From NCBI RefSeq assembly GCF_902388705.1, contig NZ_CABMQJ010000076.1, forward strand, positions 1 to 7,745: DNA of 7,745 nucleotides. The letters are read 5' to 3'. A model generated the notes under the pieces. The model saw nothing but the letters and a program-made list of their open reading frames with translations, was not told the origin of the DNA and ran no database searches. The translations under genes and the position numbers were made by a program. Positions 1 to 5,412 of the stretch are shown one piece after another (within the stretch, counting starts at the first letter, position 1; every line of letters begins with the position of its first letter). The stretch comes from an uncultured Alistipes sp. Lineage in GTDB: Bacteria > Bacteroidota > Bacteroidia > Bacteroidales > Rikenellaceae.

Positions 1-142
1 AACACGCAGGCGGCAGGCGTGTGGCTGATTTTCCTCGTTGCCCATAGCTTGGGGGGGGCCCGTATGTTTCGCCGCCCGCCCCTGTGCAGCGATGTTCCGC
101 CCTGCTTCACTTGCTGGCCCGGAAGAAAGGTGGGGACGGCAT

Positions 143-175
143 CTCTCACCTCTCACCTCTCACCTCTCACCTCTC
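143..175. repeat. Heptanucleotide tandem repeat (CTCACCT)n
   Basis: Four perfect copies of CTCACCT (145-172) with partial units on both sides give 33 bp, about 4.7 copies. On the minus strand it reads AGGTGAG. The unit is not a multiple of three, and no convincing reading frame uses it, so it is best read as an intergenic simple repeat prone to copy-number change. Confidence 0.9.
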
Positions 176-181
176 CAAACG

Positions 182-205
182 CACTTGGCAATAGCTTGCG
201 AAGTG
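182..205. repeat. Small hairpin beside the heptamer array
   Basis: CACTTGGCAA (182-191) pairs with TTGCGAAGTG (196-205) at 9 of 10 positions around a TAGC loop; the single mismatch is G187 with G200. A weaker stem (TTTCC 215-219 with GGAAA 225-229) follows. Neither has a convincing T-tract on either strand, so function as a terminator is doubtful. Confidence 0.45.
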
Positions 206-482
206 GCGAGGAATTTTCCGATAGGGAAACTCTACCAATCCGCTGTCCGGGCCGTACTGTCCGTCCGGACCTATTTATACCCCGTTGCTTATGTGGTATG
301 GACGATTCATTCACCCGCAGCATCTGCTTCTGTTTTTAAGATGACTTCCTGCCGGTTTCCCGCAGCCTTGACGGTGCTATATGGCTGTCATATCCCTCTG
401 CCGACTGCGAGAACTGGTATTTTCAGGCCCGGAGTCTCCTGGCTGCATTGCTGATTCATCCGTCTTCTTTCCACCTTCTCAT

Positions 483-854
483 TTATTCATGCCAATCCGT
501 ATAGAGTCCGCAACGTTTGCAATGGAGCCGGTAGGTTTTGTGGTGTACGGCGCGGACTCGGAGCGTTGCATGGCGGCAGCCGGGGCACCGCAGGGTGTAG
601 AGCAGGCGCTCGTAATGCCGGAACAGGAAAAAGTTGATGCAGCTTACGGCTATGGCGGCAAATCCGATTCCTGTATCTTCGCTTGTGATTACGGGGAGCA
701 GGCAGCATATCAGGGCGAGAAACAGGATTATCAGCCCGAGTGTATGGATTGTCCGGTTGCGCAGGTGTTTCGAGTGCCAGAGGGGCAGCGTCGCGCACAT
801 GCTTGCGACTGCCGGTGCGCTGCCGATGCCGAGCAGCAGGAGATAGTTGTTCAT
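483..854 (-). CDS. Small membrane protein with C-terminal zinc-ribbon-like motif
   Basis: I do not recognise a family in this 123-residue protein. I chose the ATG at 854 because it opens directly into a hydrophobic helix (NNYLLLLGIG, residues 2-24); a longer frame up to 1031 would be coded by the arms of the palindrome and looks artificial. Further hydrophobic segments lie at about 36-56 (LIILFLALICCLLPVI) and 62-78 (IGFAAIAVSCINFFLF), giving two to three membrane spans. The soluble tail holds CPGC (90-93) and CKRC (112-115) about 18 residues apart with His in between (VHHKTYRLH), a zinc-ribbon-like layout. The small Cys-rich tail may bind metal, nucleic acid or a partner in the cytoplasm. 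No terminator is evident after it, and it has no close neighbours. Support for coding rests on the coherent membrane-plus-ribbon architecture. Confidence 0.62.
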   Translation of the reverse strand: MNNYLLLLGIGSAPAVASMCATLPLWHSKHLRNRTIHTLGLIILFLALICCLLPVITSEDTGIGFAAIAVSCINFFLFRHYERLLYTLRCPGCRHATLRVRAVHHKTYRLHCKRCGLYTDWHE

Positions 855-909
855 GACAAATAGCGGGATGCCTGTCCCCGGGCATAAGTAAGTGGGTTTG
901 GGATAGGGG

Positions 910-1087
910 TATAAAAAACGTGGGACAAAACTTTCATTATCGCATATCGAGGTTCTGGAATACCCTGTGGCAATAATATAAAGTGAAGCCCACGTTGGAA
1001 ACGTGAGCATCAACTCCACTTCTTTTGCCACAGATTGAAATTTTCCAGATTTCGATATGCAAAGACGTAAAGCTAACGCTTTTTATA
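910..1087. repeat. Long imperfect inverted repeat (about 178 bp)
   Basis: Two arms face each other across a 3-nt centre at 997-999. Matching blocks from outside in are: TATAAAAAACGT (910-921) with ACGCTTTTTATA (1076-1087, 11 of 12); GCATATCGA (942-950) with TCGATATGC (1052-1060); TCTGGAA (954-960) with TTCCAGA (1043-1049); CTGTGGCAA (965-973) with TTGCCACAG (1025-1033); AAGTG (981-985) with CACTT (1017-1021); and GCxCACGTT (988-996) with AACGTGxGC (1000-1008). The blocks keep their order and near-constant symmetry with small indels, so the arms look like diverged inverted copies. It could be a MITE-like element, a structured leader RNA, or a regulatory palindrome. The ends are TATA/TATA, which would allow a TA target duplication, but that is weak evidence. 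Confidence 0.7.
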
Positions 1088-1092
1088 TGTTT

Positions 1093-1124
1093 GTGCCGGC
1101 GATTTTAGTACCTGCAGCCGGCAC
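1093..1124. repeat. GC-rich hairpin between the palindrome and the terminator
   Basis: GTGCCGGC (1093-1100) and GCCGGCAC (1117-1124) form a perfect 8-bp stem around a 16-nt loop. No T-tract follows on either strand, so it is not a standard terminator. With the palindrome it fills the gene-free stretch between the two left-most minus-strand genes; I see no coding frame there. Confidence 0.5.
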
Positions 1125-1198
1125 GGAAGTGATTCGCAATGATGTTACAACACGCTTTTCAATGCTTCATAGGCAACGGGGATTTGGGATTGCATATG

Positions 1199-1206
1199 CA
1201 AAAATA
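1199..1206 (-). promoter_or_regulatory. Possible -7 box overlapping the terminator tail
   Basis: TATTTTTG on the minus strand fits TAnnTTTG and lies in the T-rich tail of the preceding terminator. If used, it would give the small membrane-protein gene a 5' leader of about 340 nt containing the long palindrome. The match is in AT-rich sequence and no clear -33 box is present, so chance is quite possible. Confidence 0.25.
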
Positions 1207-1236
1207 AGAAAAACATCCGAAAATCACGGATGTTTT
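1200..1236 (-). terminator. Intrinsic terminator after the methyltransferase gene
   Basis: AAAACATCCG (1210-1219) pairs perfectly with CGGATGTTTT (1227-1236) around a 7-nt loop. On the minus strand the stem is followed by TCTTATTTTT. It starts 46 bp beyond the methyltransferase stop. The A/T pairs at the stem base are typical of such terminators. The plus-strand side is less T-rich and no plus-strand gene leads into it. Confidence 0.85.
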
Positions 1237-1282
1237 CACTTAATTATACGGTTTCGGTTCCGCCGCTGCGTCGGCCGCCGAA

Positions 1283-2071
1283 TTACTTGAGTTCGTCCGG
1301 GTGCAGTTTGCGGTACTCTTCGAGCGTGAGGGGGCGTCGTCCGTTTGTGCGGCGCAGTTTGTCGGCGATTACATGCACGGCGGCCTTGAACGTGCGTCCG
1401 AGTTCCGTGATGAATCCGCGCGGCGGGAAAAGCGTGCGCACCATCTCGCGGTCCCATTTCTTAAGGAAGAACTTGCTGTAATACTCGTCCGCGGGGTTTA
1501 CCAGGAAGTCGATGTCGTCTTTCCATTCGTAACGCACGTGCATCAATTCGCCCTCGGAAAACGGCAGCAGCTTGTAGGGCAGCGACTGGTAGGGGAGGTA
1601 GTTCAGGAACAATTCGCCGTAGTCGTTGGCGTAGTTTCCCGGAACGCGGCGCTTGTCGTAGAGCACCAGTTTGTCGCCGATGCACAGCAGCACGTAGCGG
1701 TGCGATTGTTTGGGGAAGAGCCACTCTCCCAGCAGGCTCGGCGTTTCGATATACCCCGCTTTGCCGACGCGTACCACCTCGCGCAGGAACTGCGCCGGGT
1801 CGTCGCTGTGTTCGAGCACCTGATTGCAGATTACGTAGTCGAACTCTTTGTCGGCGAACGGGAGGGATTCGGCTGCGGCGTTCACCAGTTTCTGATGCGG
1901 ATAGACCCGGATATCGCCGCTGCGGTGGGTATTGTCGCCGATAAATTTATCGGCAAGTACGTTGGCACGGTAAGTAGGGTTGTTTCCAGGGCCGATTTCG
2001 AGCACCTTGTAGCGCCGCTTGATATGCAGGTCCTGCCTGCTTTTGGGTGTGCTGATCCTCATAGGGCACAT
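1283..2071 (-). CDS. Class I SAM-dependent methyltransferase
   Basis: This 262-residue protein has a Rossmann-type methyltransferase core of the Methyltransf_11/UbiE-like kind. SAM-binding motif I is VLEIGPGNN (residues 23-31). An acidic Asp (FIGDNT) follows, then motif II-like SLPFADKEFDYVICNQVLEHSDDP (69-92), which is the usual 'expected enzyme with HxxDP' signature of this family. After about residue 115 the sequence leaves the standard fold: it is rich in Tyr, Phe and basic residues and ends in a basic, possibly nucleic-acid- or membrane-facing tail (LRRTNGRRPLTLEEYRKLHPDE). The acceptor is unknown. The start is either the ATG at 2071 or the one at 2062; no Shine-Dalgarno site decides. 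The gene has its own promoter-like box and its own terminator, so it is probably monocistronic. Such orphan methyltransferases often modify glycans, lipids or small molecules, but nothing here identifies the target. Confidence 0.9.
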   Translation of the reverse strand: MCPMRISTPKSRQDLHIKRRYKVLEIGPGNNPTYRANVLADKFIGDNTHRSGDIRVYPHQKLVNAAAESLPFADKEFDYVICNQVLEHSDDPAQFLREVVRVGKAGYIETPSLLGEWLFPKQSHRYVLLCIGDKLVLYDKRRVPGNYANDYGELFLNYLPYQSLPYKLLPFSEGELMHVRYEWKDDIDFLVNPADEYYSKFFLKKWDREMVRTLFPPRGFITELGRTFKAAVHVIADKLRRTNGRRPLTLEEYRKLHPDELK

Positions 2072-2091
2072 TTATGTTTTCACAGTCGGAG

Positions 2092-2099
2092 CAAAGATA
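2092..2099 (-). promoter_or_regulatory. Bacteroidetes-type -7 box for the methyltransferase gene
   Basis: TATCTTTG on the minus strand is a perfect match to TAnnTTTG, 20 bp ahead of the ATG at 2071. A TTTC resembling the -33 element lies 22 bp further upstream (2125-2122), within the last codons of the phosphodiesterase gene. The intergenic stretch is only 39 bp and AT-rich, and holds no terminator for the upstream gene, so read-through may add to expression. Confidence 0.65.
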
Positions 2100-2110
2100 G
2101 GAAAATAATT

Positions 2111-3346
2111 TTAATTATCACGAAACATGCGTTTTACGTCTTTCCACTCCCCGTCGTTGGGCGCGGGCTCGATACCCAGCAGGCGGCACAGGACGAGGTA
2201 CATGTTCTGGTTCTGGAACGGGCGCTGGCGGTAACCCTTGCGGAATGCCGGCCCCGAACCGTAAAAGACCATGTGCATCTCCCTGTCGCGGTTGTCGAAT
2301 CCGTGTGTGCCGCGCTTGCGCACCGGACGCTCCCGGCCTGTCTTTGCATAATCGAGTGTCCATCCCGTTTCGGGGATGACGATGATATTGGTCAGGCGGG
2401 TGGGGTGCGTGCCGTAGTGGAAGCGGCGTGGCATGCGCTCGCGTTTCCACGCTTTCATGTGTCCGGCCTTGCGCAGGATGCGGAGCGCCTGGCCGGCATA
2501 CGCCTCCTTGACCTCCAGCCCGAACGGGGTGCCCGGCACGACGCGCACGACCTGTGACGTGTCGAGCAGCGGCATGAGGTTGATGTAGCGATCTGGCGAC
2601 AGTTCGGCCATGCCGTGGTCGGCTGTGACGATGAAGTTGATGCGGTCGAAGACAGGCGAACGGCGTATTCCGCGGAAGAAATAGCGGAGCACCGAATCGA
2701 TATGCTCGGCCTGCGCCACGACCTGTGGCGCCTCGGGGCCGTAGGTGTGCATCGCGGCATCGGGCTGTTCGAAATACCACATCACCAGCTCGGGGATTTC
2801 CTCCTCGGGGCGCGTCATGGCGTCGATTACCCAGTCTGCGCGCTCGTAGTAGGAGGGTTTCGACGAGTAGCGTGTCCACACGGTCGCCTGCCTGCCGCCG
2901 ATGGGGACTTCGCTGCCCGGCCACATGAAGATATTGGCGGTGAGCCCCTGCCGCTCGGCCGTGTTCCAAATAGGTTCGCCGCCCCAGAATCCCGGTGTGC
3001 GTACGTCCTGCGAGTCGAATACCGAAAGCCTCCGGCCTGCTGTACGGTCGTAGAAACTGTTGTTCACCACGCCGTGGTGATCCGGGTGGAGTCCCGTGGC
3101 CATGGCGTAGTGGCTCGGAAAGGTGTTCGACGGGTACACGGGATAGATTTCGGCATAGGTGCCGACCCGTGCGAGCGAGTCGAGCGTCGGCGTGTGGCTG
3201 CGGCCCGCCAAATCCCAGCGGAAGGCATCCATCGAGAGAATCACGGCGTATTGTTTCTCCTGCGGGAGTGCGGCGTTCGTCCGGCGGGATGCGGCGCATC
3301 CCGTGAGCAGCACTGCCGACAGCAGGATACAGGCGTATTTTTTCAT
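2111..3346 (-). CDS. Lipoprotein nucleotide pyrophosphatase/phosphodiesterase (NPP family)
   Basis: This 411-residue enzyme belongs to the alkaline phosphatase superfamily, NPP branch, which hydrolyses nucleotide or other phosphodiesters with two zinc ions. I chose the ATG at 3346 because it starts a clean lipoprotein signal (MKKYACILLSAVLLTGC) with lipid-acceptor Cys17; the frame stays open to an upstream ATG at 3379 that would place 11 extra residues before it. The expected metal and catalytic set is complete: Asp40 (SMDAFRWD), nucleophile Thr75 (PSNTFPSHY), Asp196 and His200 (QPDAAMHTYGP), Asp243 and His244 (TADHGM), and His348 (GTHGFDN). This matches the ligand pattern known for Xanthomonas NPP. 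No acidic surface-export signal follows the Cys, so a periplasm-facing membrane anchor is likely. It sits alone between a terminator and the methyltransferase promoter. Substrate is not predictable here; nucleotides, cell-wall precursors and phospholipid headgroups are all possible. Confidence 0.93.
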   Translation of the reverse strand: MKKYACILLSAVLLTGCAASRRTNAALPQEKQYAVILSMDAFRWDLAGRSHTPTLDSLARVGTYAEIYPVYPSNTFPSHYAMATGLHPDHHGVVNNSFYDRTAGRRLSVFDSQDVRTPGFWGGEPIWNTAERQGLTANIFMWPGSEVPIGGRQATVWTRYSSKPSYYERADWVIDAMTRPEEEIPELVMWYFEQPDAAMHTYGPEAPQVVAQAEHIDSVLRYFFRGIRRSPVFDRINFIVTADHGMAELSPDRYINLMPLLDTSQVVRVVPGTPFGLEVKEAYAGQALRILRKAGHMKAWKRERMPRRFHYGTHPTRLTNIIVIPETGWTLDYAKTGRERPVRKRGTHGFDNRDREMHMVFYGSGPAFRKGYRQRPFQNQNMYLVLCRLLGIEPAPNDGEWKDVKRMFRDN

Positions 3347-3369
3347 GACGGGAAGTTTTAGGTTCGTGT

Positions 3370-3377
3370 AAAGATAC
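3370..3377 (-). promoter_or_regulatory. Possible -7 box for the phosphodiesterase gene
   Basis: TATCTTTA differs at one position from the Bacteroidetes -7 consensus TAnnTTTG and lies 24 bp ahead of the chosen ATG at 3346. No good TTTG-type -33 box is visible; the region where it would fall is the terminator hairpin. It is a weak match that relies mainly on position. Confidence 0.4.
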
Positions 3378-3378
3378 A

Positions 3379-3409
3379 AAAAAAGCGCCCACGGTAACGT
3401 GGGCGCTTC
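3379..3409 (-). terminator. Intrinsic terminator after the CoA-transferase gene
   Basis: A perfect inverted repeat, AAGCGCCCACG / CGTGGGCGCTT (3384-3394 and 3399-3409), encloses a 4-nt loop. Reading on the minus strand, the stem is followed by seven T (3385-3379). It begins 16 bp after the CoA-transferase stop, so it should end the infB to CoA-transferase transcript. The T-tract exists only on the minus-strand side, which fixes its direction. Confidence 0.93.
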
Positions 3410-3425
3410 CCGATTGTGAAATATT

Positions 3426-4742
3426 TTATTTCATGTAGTTTTTCACGTAGTGGTGGTGCTGGCCGAAACGCTCGAAAGCGGCACGGTCGAGCTCCTCCTG
3501 CGCCGAAGGATCGGCTATCGAGATAATCAGGCGGGCGCGCTCCTGCAGCGTTTTGCCGTAGAGGTCGACTGCGCCGTGCTCGGTCACGAACCAGTGGATG
3601 TGGTTGCGCGTGGTCACGACGCCGGCGCCCGGCGACAGCACCGGGGCGATTTTCGAAATGCCCTTGTTGGTCATCGAGGGCATGGCGATGATGGCCTTGC
3701 CGCCTTTCGAGAGCGACGCCCCGTATACGAAGTCGATTTGTCCGCCCACGCCCGAGTAGAATTTCGTGCCCAGCGAGTCGGCGCATACCTGGCCCGTGAT
3801 GTCGACCTGCAGTGCCGAGTTGATGGCCGTCACGCGGTCGTTCCGCGAGATGATATAGGGATCGTTCGTGTAGCCCACGTCCATCATCAGCACGGCGGGG
3901 TTGTCGTCGATGAAGTCGTATACGCGCTGCGAACCCATCAGGAACGTTGATACCATCTTGCCCTTGTCGATGTTCTTGGCTTCGCCGTTGATGACGCCGC
4001 TCTCCACGAGGGGCAATACGCCGTCGGCGAACATTTCGGTGTGGATACCGAGGTTCTTGTGGTTGCCCAGCTGTGCCAGCACGGCGTTCGGAATGGCTCC
4101 GATACCCATCTGGAGCGTTGCTCCGTCCTCAATCAGCGCGGCGCAGTGCTTGCCGATGGCCGTTTCGATTTCGTTCGGCTGGGTGAAATGCGCCTCGATC
4201 AGCGGGGTGTCGTCCTGCACGAAGAGGTCGATTTTCGAAGAGTGAATCATCGCCTGCCCGAATGCGCGGGGGACGTGCTTGTTCACCACGGCGATTACGT
4301 GCTCTGCGGTTTCCACCGCCGCCAGCGTCGCGTCTACCGAGGTGCCGAGCGATACGAAGCCGTGCTTGTCGGGCGTCGACACCTGAATCATCGCCACGTT
4401 GCAGGGCACAGCGCCGCAGCGGTAAAGGCGCTGTGTCTCGCTCAGGAAAATCGGAATGTAGTCCGCGTAACCGCTCTGGGTCACTTTGCGGACGTTGCTG
4501 CCCACGAAGAACGAGTCGAGCTGGAATACACCCTCGAATTTTGCATCGGCATAGGGTGCGGGACCCTCGGTGTGCAAGTGGTGGACGTGCACGTCCTTCA
4601 GCTCGCCTGCCTCGCCGCGTGCGCACATGGCGTTGATAAGGCATTGGGGCGCCGAAGCCACGGAGCTCAAATGCACGTGGTCGCCCGATTTGATAACCTT
4701 GACGGCTTCCTCGGGAGTGGTAAATTTGATCTGGGTAGTCAT
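3426..4742 (-). CDS. 4-hydroxybutyrate CoA-transferase / acetyl-CoA hydrolase family protein
   Basis: This is a 438-residue class I CoA-transferase, probably cytoplasmic. Family members move CoA between acyl groups through a glutamyl-CoA thioester. The closest type I can name is 4-hydroxybutyrate CoA-transferase (AbfT/Cat2-like), whose length and motifs match. Seen in the sequence: an N-terminal acetyl-CoA hydrolase/transferase half (about residues 1-190), the GIHTEMFADG segment holding the likely catalytic Glu236, the GVGGQIDFVYGA motif, and a C-terminal half with PVLSPGAGVVTTRNHIHWFVTEHGAVDL. Family knowledge places such enzymes in 4-aminobutyrate or succinate conversion to butyryl-CoA, or in acetate exchange with succinyl- or butyryl-CoA; the sequence alone does not fix the substrate. 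No other pathway gene is visible. The start follows the exported-protein stop by 24 bp with an A-rich leader and no clear Shine-Dalgarno site, and the gene ends just before a strong terminator. Confidence 0.92.
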   Translation of the reverse strand: MTTQIKFTTPEEAVKVIKSGDHVHLSSVASAPQCLINAMCARGEAGELKDVHVHHLHTEGPAPYADAKFEGVFQLDSFFVGSNVRKVTQSGYADYIPIFLSETQRLYRCGAVPCNVAMIQVSTPDKHGFVSLGTSVDATLAAVETAEHVIAVVNKHVPRAFGQAMIHSSKIDLFVQDDTPLIEAHFTQPNEIETAIGKHCAALIEDGATLQMGIGAIPNAVLAQLGNHKNLGIHTEMFADGVLPLVESGVINGEAKNIDKGKMVSTFLMGSQRVYDFIDDNPAVLMMDVGYTNDPYIISRNDRVTAINSALQVDITGQVCADSLGTKFYSGVGGQIDFVYGASLSKGGKAIIAMPSMTNKGISKIAPVLSPGAGVVTTRNHIHWFVTEHGAVDLYGKTLQERARLIISIADPSAQEELDRAAFERFGQHHHYVKNYMK

Positions 4743-4766
4743 TTTTACTTTAAGTTTGTATTGGTT

Positions 4767-5405
4767 TTAGTTAGCGGTAACCTTGGTTGCGTTTTCGCGT
4801 ACGAAATTGCGAATGGCTTTGTCGGAGTAGGTCCAGAAGATCGGAACGTTGCGCATCGTTATGATGTTCAGGGTGTTGATAGCCAGTCCCATGCTGATGT
4901 CCACCCGGTCGAGGCGGTCTACGCCCGGGGCGATGTTGTAGAATATCACCACGACGTGTTCGGGCTGTCCGCCGCGCATCGTGTATACGCGCCCGTAATG
5001 GTCCGACGAGGGGTACGATTTACCCTTGGCGAAGGCGCAGGTTCCGTTGCGCTCGCCGCCCATGTAGAGGCGGAAGCCGCCGTACAGGGGCGTGATGTCG
5101 AAGTGCAGCATCACGGTGCCCGTGATGTTGTCCCCGGCGCAGATGACGTTCGAGATGCGGAAATCGTTTACGAACGAGGGGGTGCTGATGTCCGCGGGCT
5201 GGTGCTCCCGGGCGAATTTCTCGACCGCCTCGTTGCGCAGGCTCGCGAAATGGCGCACCTCCTGGCGGAGTTTCTTCTTCTGGGCCTTTTGCAGCGCTTT
5301 CTGCTCTTTGTCCGTCGGCACGCCGCGGGACGGGGCCGAAAAAGCCGATGCCGCCCCGCACAGCGTGCAGAGCGACAGCAGCAATACAGTCAGGCGTTTG
5401 AGCAT
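4767..5405 (-). CDS. Exported protein of unknown function
   Basis: I do not recognise a family in this 212-residue protein. It begins with a typical signal peptide: a Lys/Arg pair, a Leu-rich core (residues 5-15), and a likely signal peptidase I site after AASA (about residue 21). The Cys at 16 is preceded by Leu, so it does not make a lipobox. Residues 31-70 are strongly charged and probably helical (many Lys, Gln, Glu, Arg). Residues 82-190 look like alternating beta strands (RISNVICAGDNITGTVMLHFDI, then HVVVIFYNIAP), suggesting one compact beta-rich domain in the periplasm or outside the cell. Cys89 and Cys123 could form a disulfide. The start lies 7 bp after the infB stop and the stop lies 24 bp before the CoA-transferase start, so it is probably cotranscribed with both. 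The coding call is firm because the frame is long, signal-bearing and tightly packed; the function is unknown. Confidence 0.85.
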   Translation of the reverse strand: MLKRLTVLLLSLCTLCGAASAFSAPSRGVPTDKEQKALQKAQKKKLRQEVRHFASLRNEAVEKFAREHQPADISTPSFVNDFRISNVICAGDNITGTVMLHFDITPLYGGFRLYMGGERNGTCAFAKGKSYPSSDHYGRVYTMRGGQPEHVVVIFYNIAPGVDRLDRVDISMGLAINTLNIITMRNVPIFWTYSDKAIRNFVRENATKVTAN

Positions 5406-5412
5406 GGCGATG

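Larger units (their letters stand above)
1..482. other. Gene-free left region
   Basis: No frame here looks like a protein: plus-strand frames of about 106 and 138 codons read through the heptamer array and show no domain, signal or neighbour logic, and minus-strand frames are very short. Contents are a small inverted repeat at 2-22 (ACACGC/GCGTGT), a G8 tract at 51-58, the heptamer array, two small hairpins and a GTCCGG/CCGGAC pair at 245-270. I see no tRNA-like or rRNA-like sequence. Confidence 0.6.

Noticed and set aside
38..454. Plus-strand open frame of about 138 codons in the left region
   Set aside because: It translates the heptamer array and flanking hairpins, has no recognisable domain or signal, and overlaps another equally poor frame in a different register.
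274..915. TTTATACCCC (274-283) and its inverse GGGGTATAAA (906-915) flanking the small membrane-protein gene
   Set aside because: A single 10-mer pair without longer matching flanks or a transposase is too little to claim mobile-element ends.
855..1031. N-terminal extension of the small membrane protein up to an ATG at 1031
   Set aside because: The extra 59 residues are encoded by the palindrome arm, contain no domain, and would place a hydrophilic stretch before what looks like a natural first membrane helix.
1086..1093. TATGTTTG on the plus strand resembling a -7 box
   Set aside because: No gene lies downstream on the plus strand and no -33 element is visible; a chance match is likely.
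1301..2557. Long plus-strand open frame of 418 codons
   Set aside because: It is antisense to the methyltransferase and phosphodiesterase genes, whose minus-strand frames contain intact family motifs; GC-rich codons produce long antisense frames.
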